From positions 16,409-80,408 of the forward strand of contig JAUMSH010000058.1 in assembly GCA_031292915.1 (NCBI GenBank): a stretch of 64,000 bases of DNA. Direction: 5' to 3'. This document shows, piece by piece, positions 10,493-18,190 of the stretch (positions within the stretch are counted from its first letter, which is position 1; every line of letters starts with the position of its first letter). Below the pieces are notes generated by a model that saw only the letters and a list, made by a program, of their open reading frames with translations, was not told the DNA's origin and searched no databases. The stretch comes from Collinsella sp. GTDB lineage: Bacteria > Actinomycetota > Coriobacteriia > Coriobacteriales > Coriobacteriaceae. The position numbers and the translations under genes were made by a program.

Positions 10493-10888
10493 CTCACCGA
10501 GTACGCGGCAGTGCTGGGCCCATCCCAACTGAGGTCACGGTGGTCCGATAGGGGCGCCGCCCGCGGCATGCGCCGCGGAGCGGTATCCCCTACCGAAGGG
10601 CGGGGATGCCCTCCGCTTCCAGTTCGGAATCAGCCGTCGGAGGCGTTCGGCTGACTGCGGGAACGGCCTGTCCGCTCAATGTGTTCGGCTGAGATCGGAA
10701 ATCAACCCAACACGAGCCGGACACGCGCCAGACGGCTCTTCCCCGTACGGCCTTTCCCCTTACGCTCATGTTGCAGGCATGTAACGCCGCAGCGAGCGCG
10801 CCTTTTTTGCGCCAGACAGGTACAATGATGAACACTGTACCGTAGCGGAGCGCCCCGCGCGCGCCGCAATCACGCGAAAGGGTTTCCC
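10493..10888. other. Intergenic region with the right repeat and ACT-gene promoter
   Basis: About 400 bases without a gene. It holds GC-rich inverted sequence (about 10550-10615), the right copy of the 64-bp repeat (10644-10707) and a GGTACA-N11-TGTACC inverted repeat (10819-10841) in the likely promoter of the ACT-domain gene. Frames read through here share a short peptide with the left repeat only because the DNA is repeated. Confidence 0.5.
10644..10707 (+). repeat. 64-bp direct repeat, right copy
   Basis: Direct-orientation partner of 3433-3496 (62/64 identical). It lies beyond the integrase remnant, so the pair encloses the whole accessory cassette. Confidence 0.85.
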
Positions 10889-11176
10889 ATGGCCGAGATC
10901 TCGTCCTCCCGTATCGTCATCACCGTCCTTGGCAAGAACCGCCCCGGCATCGTCGCCGGCGTCACCCGCGTCCTGGGCGAGGCCAACGTCGACATCCGCG
11001 ACATCACGCAGTCCATTATCGAGGACATCTTCACCATGACCATGCTGGCCGATACCGCCGAGTCCAAGCTCGACTTCGCTGAGCTGCAGAAGGCCCTGGC
11101 CGAGGCCGGCGAGCTTTCGGGCGTCAACGTGTCCATCCAGCGCGAGGACGTCTTTAACTTTATGTACCGCCTGTAG
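10889..11176 (+). CDS. ACT-domain protein (UPF0237 family)
   Basis: A 95-residue single ACT domain. It opens SSRIVITVLGKNRPGIVAGV and continues LGEANVDIRDITQSI, the ligand-binding beta-alpha-beta signature of the UPF0237/GcvR-like group. ACT domains bind amino acids or other small ligands to regulate enzymes. It is the full family length (about 90). It begins after AAAGGG and lies 77 bases before citrate synthase in the same direction, possibly co-transcribed. UPF0237 genes usually precede a DUF711 gene; that partner is absent here. Confidence 0.9.
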   Translation: MAEISSSRIVITVLGKNRPGIVAGVTRVLGEANVDIRDITQSIIEDIFTMTMLADTAESKLDFAELQKALAEAGELSGVNVSIQREDVFNFMYRL

Positions 11177-11253
11177 CGAACAAGCCGCTGGGGATAGCCT
11201 GACGCGCGCATGCCCATGCAAGCCACCCCGATGCGGCCCGGAGAGGAGCGCGC

Positions 11254-12672
11254 ATGGCCTACGACGCCAAGAAAATCTATTACCGCTTCGATGACCACTT
11301 GAGCCGACTGGTTCTGGATTACGAAGCAAGCCGCCAGATTTCGTCTGAGAGCGAAAGCCTCTACCACGGCCTGCCGACCGACCCTTATGACGAGGGCTTG
11401 TTCGAAGAGCACAATGTCAAGCGCGGCCTGCGCAATGCCGACGGCTCGGGCGTGGTCGCGGGCCTCACTCGTATCTCGGATGTGCACGGCTACAACAAGG
11501 TCGACGGAAAGGTCGTGCCCGATCAGGGCAAGCTCACGCTTCGCGGCTACAGCATCGAGGATCTGGTCAACAATGCCCAGGCCGAGAATCGCTACGGCTA
11601 CGAAGAAGTCGCCTATCTGCTTATCACGGGCTCGCTGCCCAACAAGGAAGAGCTCGACGGCTTTTGTGAGCGCCTGGGCGCCTTTAGACATCTGAGCGAC
11701 GAGTACGTTAAAGAGTTCCCTATGACCACGGTGTCGTCGAGCATCATGAACGTGCTCCAGCGCGCCGTACTGCTGCTCTACGCCTTCGATGCCGAACCAG
11801 ACGTGATCACGCCTGAGCACGAAATCGACGTCGCCATTTCCATGCTCGCACGTCTCCCGCGCATCGCCGCCTTCGCACACATGGCCTCGGTCGCCAAGCT
11901 TCGCGGCTCCGAGGTTCACGTGCCGCACCCTACGCCCGGTCTCTCCACCGCCGAGACCATCCTACAGGTCCTGCGCGGCGGCATGGCGTTCACCCGCGAT
12001 GAGGCGATGCTGCTCGACGTTATGCTCATGCTGCATGCCGAGCACGGCGGCGGCAACAACTCCACCTTCGCTTGCCGCGTGCTGTCGTCTTCGGCCACCG
12101 ACCCGTATTCCGCCTACGCCGCGGCTATCGGCTCGCTCAAGGGCCCGCGCCACGGCGGCGCCAATGCCAAGGTCGTGTCTATGCACGAGGACATCCGCGC
12201 GCATGTCTCCAACTGGGAGGACGAGGACGAGGTCGCGGCCTACCTGGGCAAGATCCTCGACAAGCAGGCCTTCGACGGCACGGGCCTCATCTACGGCATG
12301 GGCCACGCCGTCTATACGCTCAGCGACCCGCGCGCCGAGGTCTGCCGCCGTTACGCGCGCTCACTGGCAGCCAAGAAGGACTTGGGCGAAGAGTTCGCAC
12401 TCATCGAGCGCATCGAGCGCCTGGCACCGCAGGTGATGCGCGACCACGGCATGACCAAGCCTATCTGCGCCAACATCGACCTGTACACAGGCTTTATCTA
12501 CAAGATGCTCGGCGTGCCCGAGACGCTTTTTACGCCGCTTTTCGCCGTCGCCCGCATGGCCGGCTGGTCGGCACACCGCATGGAAGAGCTCTTCTGCGCG
12601 CATCGCATCATCCGCCCGGCATACCGTCCGGTGATCGAGCCGCTGGAATACAAGCCGCTCGCCGACCGCTAG
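11254..12672 (+). CDS. gltA: Citrate synthase
   Basis: A 472-residue enzyme of the citrate/2-methylcitrate synthase family, which condenses acetyl-CoA with oxaloacetate. The catalytic and binding motifs are HAEHGGGNNSTF, GPRHGGANAKVV and GMGHAVYTLSDPRA in the expected order, with KPICANIDLYTG and a C-terminal AHRIIRPAYRP. GAGAGGAG is 7 nt upstream of the ATG. In an organism with an incomplete TCA cycle it would supply glutamate precursors. The N-terminal segment of about 60 residues before the core is longer than in E. coli GltA but typical of some Gram-positive anaerobe forms. 2-Methylcitrate synthase activity cannot be excluded by eye. Confidence 0.93.
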   Translation: MAYDAKKIYYRFDDHLSRLVLDYEASRQISSESESLYHGLPTDPYDEGLFEEHNVKRGLRNADGSGVVAGLTRISDVHGYNKVDGKVVPDQGKLTLRGYSIEDLVNNAQAENRYGYEEVAYLLITGSLPNKEELDGFCERLGAFRHLSDEYVKEFPMTTVSSSIMNVLQRAVLLLYAFDAEPDVITPEHEIDVAISMLARLPRIAAFAHMASVAKLRGSEVHVPHPTPGLSTAETILQVLRGGMAFTRDEAMLLDVMLMLHAEHGGGNNSTFACRVLSSSATDPYSAYAAAIGSLKGPRHGGANAKVVSMHEDIRAHVSNWEDEDEVAAYLGKILDKQAFDGTGLIYGMGHAVYTLSDPRAEVCRRYARSLAAKKDLGEEFALIERIERLAPQVMRDHGMTKPICANIDLYTGFIYKMLGVPETLFTPLFAVARMAGWSAHRMEELFCAHRIIRPAYRPVIEPLEYKPLADR

Positions 12673-12695
12673 GACGCGGACCGTTATAGAACCCG

Positions 12696-12734
12696 AGCGT
12701 GGCCAGGGCATCACCGCCCTCGGCCACGCTTTTT
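12696..12734 (+). terminator. Terminator after citrate synthase
   Basis: Hairpin AGCGTGGCC / GGCCACGCT with a paired GGC/GCC inner stem, followed by TTTTAT. It sits 24 nt after the gltA stop and just ahead of the HAD gene. Confidence 0.8.
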
Positions 12735-12759
12735 ATGCCAGCAGAAAGGGCTGCATCAA

Positions 12760-13602
12760 ATGATTGTGTTTTCCGATATGGATGGAACGCTGTTGACGAG
12801 CGATAAGCAGATGAGCGATGCCACCTGGGCGATGCTCGACGAGCTCGCTCGACGCGGGATTGAATTTGTGCCCTGCACGGGACGTCCGCTGTCGGGCATC
12901 TTTGAGCCCATCCTCGCCCATCCCGCCGTGCACTATGCCGTCTGCGCCAATGGCGCCAGCGTCTGGCAGCTCGACGACGATGTGCCCACCGACGCCTCGC
13001 GCGCCACGCGCATCTTGAGCCGACCGCTCGATTGCGGCATTGCCCATCGCATCCGCCGCATCGCCGCCGGCCACGATGTGACCTTCGATATCTTCGCGGA
13101 CGGGCAGTGCTTCCTCCCCCGCTCGCTCTACACGCGCCTGGATGAGTTCTGCGGCGGCGACCCCCATATCGCAGCTTCGCTCAAGCGCACACGAACACCG
13201 ATCGACATGGATATCGACAGCAAGATCGACGAGGTCGAGACGCTCGAACGCATCGCCATGTACTGGCACGACCCGGCCGATCGCGACGCCATCGCGGCGG
13301 AGCTCGACACGCTCGGAGGCATTGAGGTCACGCGTTCGTACGCCATGAATATCGAGGTCATGGGCGAGGGCGCCACCAAGGGAACGGCCCTCACGTGGCT
13401 ATGCGAGCACCTGGGCGAGCGTCTCGCCGACGCCTGGGCGTTCGGCGACAACATCAACGACATCCCCATGCTGCGGGCAGCGGGCCATGGCACGGCCATG
13501 ATCAACGCCGAGCCCGAAGATCGCGAGGCCGCCGACGCCATTACCGAATACGACAACGACCACGACGGCGTCGCCCGCACCATCATGGCCTCCCTCGCCT
13601 AG
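12760..13602 (+). CDS. HAD-IIB (Cof-type) phosphatase
   Basis: A 280-residue Cof-like hydrolase: motif I DMDGTLLTSD (residues 5-14), motif II near CTGRP, and motif III/IV GDNINDIPML near residue 229. A cap domain lies between. Family members dephosphorylate sugar phosphates, FMN or PLP; the substrate cannot be told from sequence. It is convergent with another HAD phosphatase, and the two flank a dispersed repeat. Confidence 0.9.
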   Translation: MIVFSDMDGTLLTSDKQMSDATWAMLDELARRGIEFVPCTGRPLSGIFEPILAHPAVHYAVCANGASVWQLDDDVPTDASRATRILSRPLDCGIAHRIRRIAAGHDVTFDIFADGQCFLPRSLYTRLDEFCGGDPHIAASLKRTRTPIDMDIDSKIDEVETLERIAMYWHDPADRDAIAAELDTLGGIEVTRSYAMNIEVMGEGATKGTALTWLCEHLGERLADAWAFGDNINDIPMLRAAGHGTAMINAEPEDREAADAITEYDNDHDGVARTIMASLA

Positions 13603-13607
13603 TCATT

Positions 13608-13699
13608 GGGGACGTTCTTAAACGACTAGTCGTTGGGGACACTCTTCGCAAAAAGCTGCAAGGACTGTCCCCCACTGTCGGCAGAAAAGGAACGTCCCC
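13608..13699. repeat. Dispersed intergenic repeat with gggacgtt/aacgtccc arms
   Basis: The ends are a perfect 10-bp inverted repeat, GGGGACGTTC (13608-13617) and GAACGTCCCC (13690-13699), enclosing TTGGGGACA and TGTCCCCC blocks. AAAAGGAACGTCCCCA recurs at about 16687-16702. It lies between two convergent HAD genes, where it may also act as a bidirectional transcription stop. Confidence 0.65.
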
Positions 13700-13709
13700 A
13701 TCTGCCGAA

Positions 13710-14504
13710 TTAGGAGAGACTCTCCAACACGCGACGGAGCTCCTGCTGGACGGCGTGGTCGCGGTTGCAGCCTACGACGCGATCGGCCACCGCCTTGAGC
13801 GCGGGGCGCGCGTTTTCCATCGCGCAGCCCGTGCCGACAAAGCGAATGATCTCGTAGTCGTTCATCGAGTCGCCAAACGCCATGACCTCGTCGCGACCAA
13901 TGCCGTAATGCTCCGCGAGCTGCGCGATACCCGAGGCCTTCGACACACCAGGCTGCATGGCATCGATCCACGCGTTGCCCGAAGGCGCAAAAGTAAAGAG
14001 CTGACCAAGTTCGCGCTGTAGCACGTACGCGCTGTCCATAACCGCACTGTCGTCGCAAAAGATACTCGCTTTGATGATATTTACGCTGGGATCGGGCAGC
14101 TCCCAAATGCGCTCGGCATTGGGAAGGTCCTTATCGACCTCACGCACGAACTTGCACTCGTCATCGAGCAGGAAGGACTTGGTTCGGTCAAAGAGCGCAA
14201 GATGCAGATTGGGAAACGTCCTGACGGCTTGGGCGAGCCTTCGAATCGCCAGGTGGGAATACACCTCACGGTCTACCATCTTACCGTCGGCGTAGACCTG
14301 GGCGCCGTTAGCGGCGACAAAGTCCATCTTGTCGCGAACGGGCGCAAAGAACTCGCACAGGCGATCGTAGCGACGACCTGACGATGCAGCGAAATGCACA
14401 CCATGCTCGTGTAGCGCCAGAATCAGTTCGTAGGTCTCGGGAGGCACCTGGCCGTTTTCGTCAAGCAGTGTGCCGTCCATATCGGATGCAATCAGTTTAA
14501 ACAT
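13710..14504 (-). CDS. HAD-IIB (Cof-type) phosphatase
   Basis: A 264-residue hydrolase: motif I SDMDGTLLDENG (residues 7-18), a SSGRRYD motif II region, and GDSMNDYEII (motif IV) near residue 208, with a cap domain between. It is similar in plan to the convergent HAD gene to its left but not a close copy. Its ribosome-binding site AAGGGAG lies inside a long hairpin in the leader (14511-14570), suggesting translational control. The substrate is unknown. Confidence 0.9.
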   Translation of the reverse strand: MFKLIASDMDGTLLDENGQVPPETYELILALHEHGVHFAASSGRRYDRLCEFFAPVRDKMDFVAANGAQVYADGKMVDREVYSHLAIRRLAQAVRTFPNLHLALFDRTKSFLLDDECKFVREVDKDLPNAERIWELPDPSVNIIKASIFCDDSAVMDSAYVLQRELGQLFTFAPSGNAWIDAMQPGVSKASGIAQLAEHYGIGRDEVMAFGDSMNDYEIIRFVGTGCAMENARPALKAVADRVVGCNRDHAVQQELRRVLESLS

Positions 14505-14510
14505 AGAAAA

Positions 14511-14570
14511 GCTCCCTTCGGGCTTGTTGGAATCGAACGCGTATCCGATTCCAACGTACCCAAAGGGAGC
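14511..14570 (-). promoter_or_regulatory. Leader hairpin that can hide the HAD ribosome-binding site
   Basis: A 60-nt imperfect hairpin. The outer arms are GCTCCCTT / AAGGGAGC and the inner perfect 10-bp arms are GTTGGAATCG / CGATTCCAAC with a 10-nt loop. On the minus strand the right outer arm contains the AAGGGAG Shine-Dalgarno sequence, 7 nt from the ATG of the HAD gene. Only TTTTCT follows, so a terminator role is weaker. Confidence 0.55.
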
Positions 14571-14675
14571 TCAAATAAGACTCCGCGGGCGTAAACGTTA
14601 CAAGGACCTGGCAAATAGCTCGCACATGCCAGAGGTCCTACGGTCGCGGCGTCAGGTGACACGCCACCCCGATGG

Positions 14676-16496
14676 CTAGTCGGCGTAGGTGAAGGTTGTG
14701 ACGTCGAACATGCCCTCGGGGCGGATGCGGAGCGTCGGGATGACCGGCAGGGGCAGGAAGATGATGCCCATGATGGGGTCGAGCGGCGGCTCAATACCCA
14801 TGGCGCGCGCCTTGACCATAAAGTCGTCGTGCTGCGCGGCAACGTCCTCGGCCGTGCCCTCGCTCATAAGGCCACCGAGCGCCAGCGGAATGCGCGCCAC
14901 GACCTCGCCGTTGCGCACCAGCACGTGACCGCCCTGGCCCACGGCCTCAACGGCAGCCATCATATCGGCAGCGTTATCACCCACGACGCATACGTTGTGC
15001 GAGTCGTGGCCGATCGTGGAGGCAATGGCACCACCGGTGATGGTGAAGCCGCGCACCCAGCCGCGACCGATATGCTTGCCGACAAGACCCAGGCCCGCAG
15101 GACCATCACCGTCGGCGCCCTCGGCCTGCAGCGACACGCCGCGGCCATGGCGCTCGATCAGCATAATGCGGCGCAAGTCCTCGGCGCTCTCGGGGCGGGC
15201 CATACCCGTGATAGCCATACCCGGGACGACATCGATAACCGCCTCGCCCGGCTTAAAGGCATAATCGAACACGTCGAGCGATAGCTTCGGAAGTTTAACG
15301 GAAGCACGCAGCTCATCGGCAAGGGCCGCAACCTCGGCCATCTCGGGTGCGATCTCGCCCACAAAGGTGCCATCCTGCGCCACCAGAGCACCGGCGGCAT
15401 ATACGCGATGCGGGGCCGTGGCAAAGGTCAGGTCATCGAGCACCAGCAGGTCGGCGCGCTTGCCCGGAGCGATCGCGCCGCGGAGCTCGTGCGGGTCGCG
15501 GCAGCCGTGGTCCAGGCCAAATGCCTCAGCCGTGGAAAGGGACGCCATAGAGATGGCGACCACGGGGTCGATACCGGCCTCGATAGCCACGCGGCAGGCA
15601 TTGTCGATCATGCCGGTCGAAAGAGCATCGGAGGGAGCGCGATCGTCGGTCGCAAAGCAGCAGCGGCGGGCGCGGGCAGGATTCTCCAGCAGCATCGGGG
15701 ACAAATTGGCCAGGTCGTGGCTGCACGTGCCCTCACGCAGCATCACATACATGCCGCGGGATAGCTTGTCGAGTGCCTCCTCGGGAATCGTCGACTCGTG
15801 GTCGGCGATAATGCCCGCTGCGGCATAGGCATTGAGGTCCTTACCGGCAACGAGCGGCGCGTGGCCGTCAACCTGCTTGGACGGCGTCTGGTTGGCAGCA
15901 TCGATGCGAGCGCAGGTCTCGGGGTCGGCCATAAAGACGCCCGGCAGGTTCATCATTTCGCCCAGACCAAAGACATCGCCTGGATGCTCGGCAAAAAACG
16001 CCTGCATATCGGCAGCCGAAATAACGGCACCGGCCTGCTCGTCGGGCAGCGCGGGCACGCACGAAGGCATCATGTACTTGATGGAGATGGGTGCGCGGCG
16101 GCCATCCTCGATCATAAAGCGCAAGCCGTCGAGACCGGCAACATTGGCAATCTCGTGGCTGTCGGCAATGGCAGTGGTAGTACCGCGCGTCGCGGCCATG
16201 CGAGCATACTCGGCGGGACGGATGTTCGAAGACTCGATATGCAGATGCCCGTCAATAAAACCGGGAGTGAGATAGCGACCCTGGCAGTCGATGACCTCAG
16301 TTGCCTCGTAGGTGCCAGCGGCATCGTCGCGACCATCGTAGAGCACGCCGACGATTACACCGTCCTTGACGGCAACGCTACCGGGCGCCACACGCTGGCC
16401 ATACACGTCGACAATCTGCGCATTGGTAAACAGCGTGTCGACGGGCACGCGCCCCTCGGCGGCCTCGATCACAGACCTCATGACCTCAACGGACAT
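14676..16496 (-). CDS. ade: Adenine deaminase
   Basis: A 606-residue amidohydrolase converting adenine to hypoxanthine and ammonia. It has the Ade signature: FIDGHLHIESSN (metal ligands HxH near residue 84), TTTAIADSHEIANV, GHAPLV, ADHES, the CFATDDRAPSDAL stretch and the C-terminal family domain with GGAIASTIGHDSHNV. Length matches the family (about 580-610). The frame is open far upstream into tyrS antisense, but the start at 16496 (MSVEVMRS) has AAAGGAG 6 nt before it. With the purine gene cluster at 35-46 kb it fits purine salvage or breakdown. Confidence 0.95.
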   Translation of the reverse strand: MSVEVMRSVIEAAEGRVPVDTLFTNAQIVDVYGQRVAPGSVAVKDGVIVGVLYDGRDDAAGTYEATEVIDCQGRYLTPGFIDGHLHIESSNIRPAEYARMAATRGTTTAIADSHEIANVAGLDGLRFMIEDGRRAPISIKYMMPSCVPALPDEQAGAVISAADMQAFFAEHPGDVFGLGEMMNLPGVFMADPETCARIDAANQTPSKQVDGHAPLVAGKDLNAYAAAGIIADHESTIPEEALDKLSRGMYVMLREGTCSHDLANLSPMLLENPARARRCCFATDDRAPSDALSTGMIDNACRVAIEAGIDPVVAISMASLSTAEAFGLDHGCRDPHELRGAIAPGKRADLLVLDDLTFATAPHRVYAAGALVAQDGTFVGEIAPEMAEVAALADELRASVKLPKLSLDVFDYAFKPGEAVIDVVPGMAITGMARPESAEDLRRIMLIERHGRGVSLQAEGADGDGPAGLGLVGKHIGRGWVRGFTITGGAIASTIGHDSHNVCVVGDNAADMMAAVEAVGQGGHVLVRNGEVVARIPLALGGLMSEGTAEDVAAQHDDFMVKARAMGIEPPLDPIMGIIFLPLPVIPTLRIRPEGMFDVTTFTYAD

Positions 16497-16882
16497 ACAT
16501 ACTCCTTTAACCGTAGAAAAAAGCTGCGGAGCGGACAGACCTTCACCGCAGCAAACCAATAGCCATTGTATGCCCAAACGATGGGTCAACAATACGCCTC
16601 TCCGCTTAACGGCACACGCCGCTTGGCGCAATGGGGGGCAGGTTACTTTGCACCAATGACAAGGAGTGTCCCAAAGTGCCGGCACAAAAGGAACGTCCCC
16701 AAGTGCCAACCACGGAAGCGCCGATGTTTTGGCAACGACAGCGAGCGGGCCGCATTTGAGACAAGGTGACGTGAAACGAAAGGGCGCTGACCTTCTGGTC
16801 GCGCCCTTGAAGTTGAACGTCAGATTGTCCAAATGCGGCCCGCGCAGCGTCGGCCGGTCCGCCGTTCGGTAGAACGGCGGAA
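16497..16882. other. Intergenic region tyrS-ade
   Basis: About 390 bases without a gene. It contains the ade promoter and leader, a dispersed repeat (about 16655-16702, TGTCCCAAAGTGCC and AAAAGGAACGTCCCC), the tyrS terminator (16780-16808) and, just past the tyrS stop, a second hairpin CCGCCGTT / AACGGCGG (about 16860-16881). Confidence 0.55.
16780..16808 (-). terminator. Terminator after tyrS
   Basis: Hairpin AAGGGCGC-GACC / GGTC-GCGCCCTT with a 4-nt loop and one bulge, followed by TCGTTTC on the minus strand. The T-run is weak but the stem is strong. Confidence 0.65.
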
Positions 16883-18094
16883 CTAAATCAACTTGAAGCC
16901 CTTGCGCTTGCCTACGGAGAGGATGTCGCCCAGCTTGAGGGCGCTGGGGTCGATGTTGTAGCTCTTGGGAGCCACGGCCTTGCCATTGATCTTGACGCCG
17001 CCGCCGTCGATATCGCGACGAGCCTGGCCGGCGCTCGCCGAAAGGCCCAGGTCCTTGAGCAGGCCGGCGAGGTAGATCTGACCCTCGTCGTTGACGGTCA
17101 GCTCGACATGCTTCTCGGGGAAGTCGGCAAGCTGGCCCTCCTTGAATACGCGGTCGAACTCGGCCTGAGCCTCGTCGCCGGCGCCGGCGCCGTGGTAGGT
17201 GTCGCACAGGTCGCGGCCCAGAGCGCGCTTGAGCTCGTAGGGGTCGGCAGAGCCGTCGGCCAGAGCAGCGTCGATCTTGTCGACCTCGGCCGGGGTGAGC
17301 GAGCTGGCCAGACGATAGTACTTGCCGATCATCTCGTCGGGGATGGACATGGTCTTGCCGAACATATCCTTGGGCGCGTCGGTCAGGCCGATGTAGTTGC
17401 CATAGGACTTGGACATCTTGCGCACGCCATCGGTGCCCTCAAGCAGCGGCATGGTGAGCGCGATCTGCGGCTCCATGCCCATCTTCTCCATGAGCTCGCG
17501 GCCGGCGAGCAGGTTGAAGAGCTGGTCGGTGCCGCCCATCTCCACGTCGGCCTTGATCTGCACGGAGTCGAAAGCCTGCATCACGGGATACAGGAACTCA
17601 TGCAGGGCGATCGGCGTCTGGGACTGGTAGCGCTTGGTAAAGTCGTCGCGCTCGAGGATGCGGGCGACGGTGAACTTGGAGCACACCTGCAGCAGGCCGG
17701 CCAGGTCCATCGAAAGGATCCAGTCGCCGTTGTGCACGATGGTGGTCTTCTCGGGATCCAGGATCTTCATGGCCTGGCTCACATAGGTCTCGGCATTGGC
17801 CTCGATCTGCTCCTGCGAAAGCTGCGGACGGGTGGAGTTCTTGCCCGAGGGATCGCCAATCAGCGCGGTACCGTTGCCGATGATGAGGGTGACGTTGTGG
17901 CCCAGGTCCTGGAACTGACGCATCTTGCGCAGCGGCACGGCGTGGCCCAGGTGCAGGTCGGGGCTGGTGGGGTCGACGCCGAGCTTGATGTTGAGGGGCT
18001 CGCCCTTCTCAAGCTTCTTGCGAAGGTCGGCCTCGGGAACGATCTGCGCGGCGCCCGAGGTGATGATACGCATTTGCTCGTCAACAGACAGCAT
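16883..18094 (-). CDS. tyrS: Tyrosine--tRNA ligase
   Basis: A 403-residue class I synthetase that charges tRNA-Tyr. HLGH (residues 48-51, the HIGH motif) and KMSKS (226-230) are intact, the tyrosine-site GGTDQLFN is present, and an S4-like RNA-binding domain occupies about residues 340-403 (ASAGQARRDIDGGGVKING). The KLGVDPTSPDLHLGH opening marks the TyrZ-like branch rather than the TyrS1 branch. The start ATG at 18094 is preceded by AAAAGGAGGATA. Monocistronic by spacing. Confidence 0.96.
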   Translation of the reverse strand: MLSVDEQMRIITSGAAQIVPEADLRKKLEKGEPLNIKLGVDPTSPDLHLGHAVPLRKMRQFQDLGHNVTLIIGNGTALIGDPSGKNSTRPQLSQEQIEANAETYVSQAMKILDPEKTTIVHNGDWILSMDLAGLLQVCSKFTVARILERDDFTKRYQSQTPIALHEFLYPVMQAFDSVQIKADVEMGGTDQLFNLLAGRELMEKMGMEPQIALTMPLLEGTDGVRKMSKSYGNYIGLTDAPKDMFGKTMSIPDEMIGKYYRLASSLTPAEVDKIDAALADGSADPYELKRALGRDLCDTYHGAGAGDEAQAEFDRVFKEGQLADFPEKHVELTVNDEGQIYLAGLLKDLGLSASAGQARRDIDGGGVKINGKAVAPKSYNIDPSALKLGDILSVGKRKGFKLI

Positions 18095-18190
18095 TGGGTA
18101 TCCTCCTTTTGCTATAGCACCCTCGCCGAAAACGGCGGTGCTGGAAGTCCATAAACTCTCTTATGATAACAAACTGACGCGACGCAGCAC

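Noticed and set aside
10819..10841. GGTACA-N11-TGTACC as a firm operator of the ACT gene
   Set aside because: Six-base arms with an 11-base spacer are expected by chance at this scale; noted only in the region description.
14526..14555. tRNA-like T-arm (GTTCGATTCC on the minus strand)
   Set aside because: It is one arm of a simple hairpin; no acceptor, D or anticodon stems can be drawn around it. No tRNA or rRNA gene was found in the window.
16497..17207. N-terminal extension of adenine deaminase to 843 residues
   Set aside because: The extra frame is out-of-frame tyrS and intergenic sequence; the ATG at 16496 has a good ribosome site and gives the normal family length.
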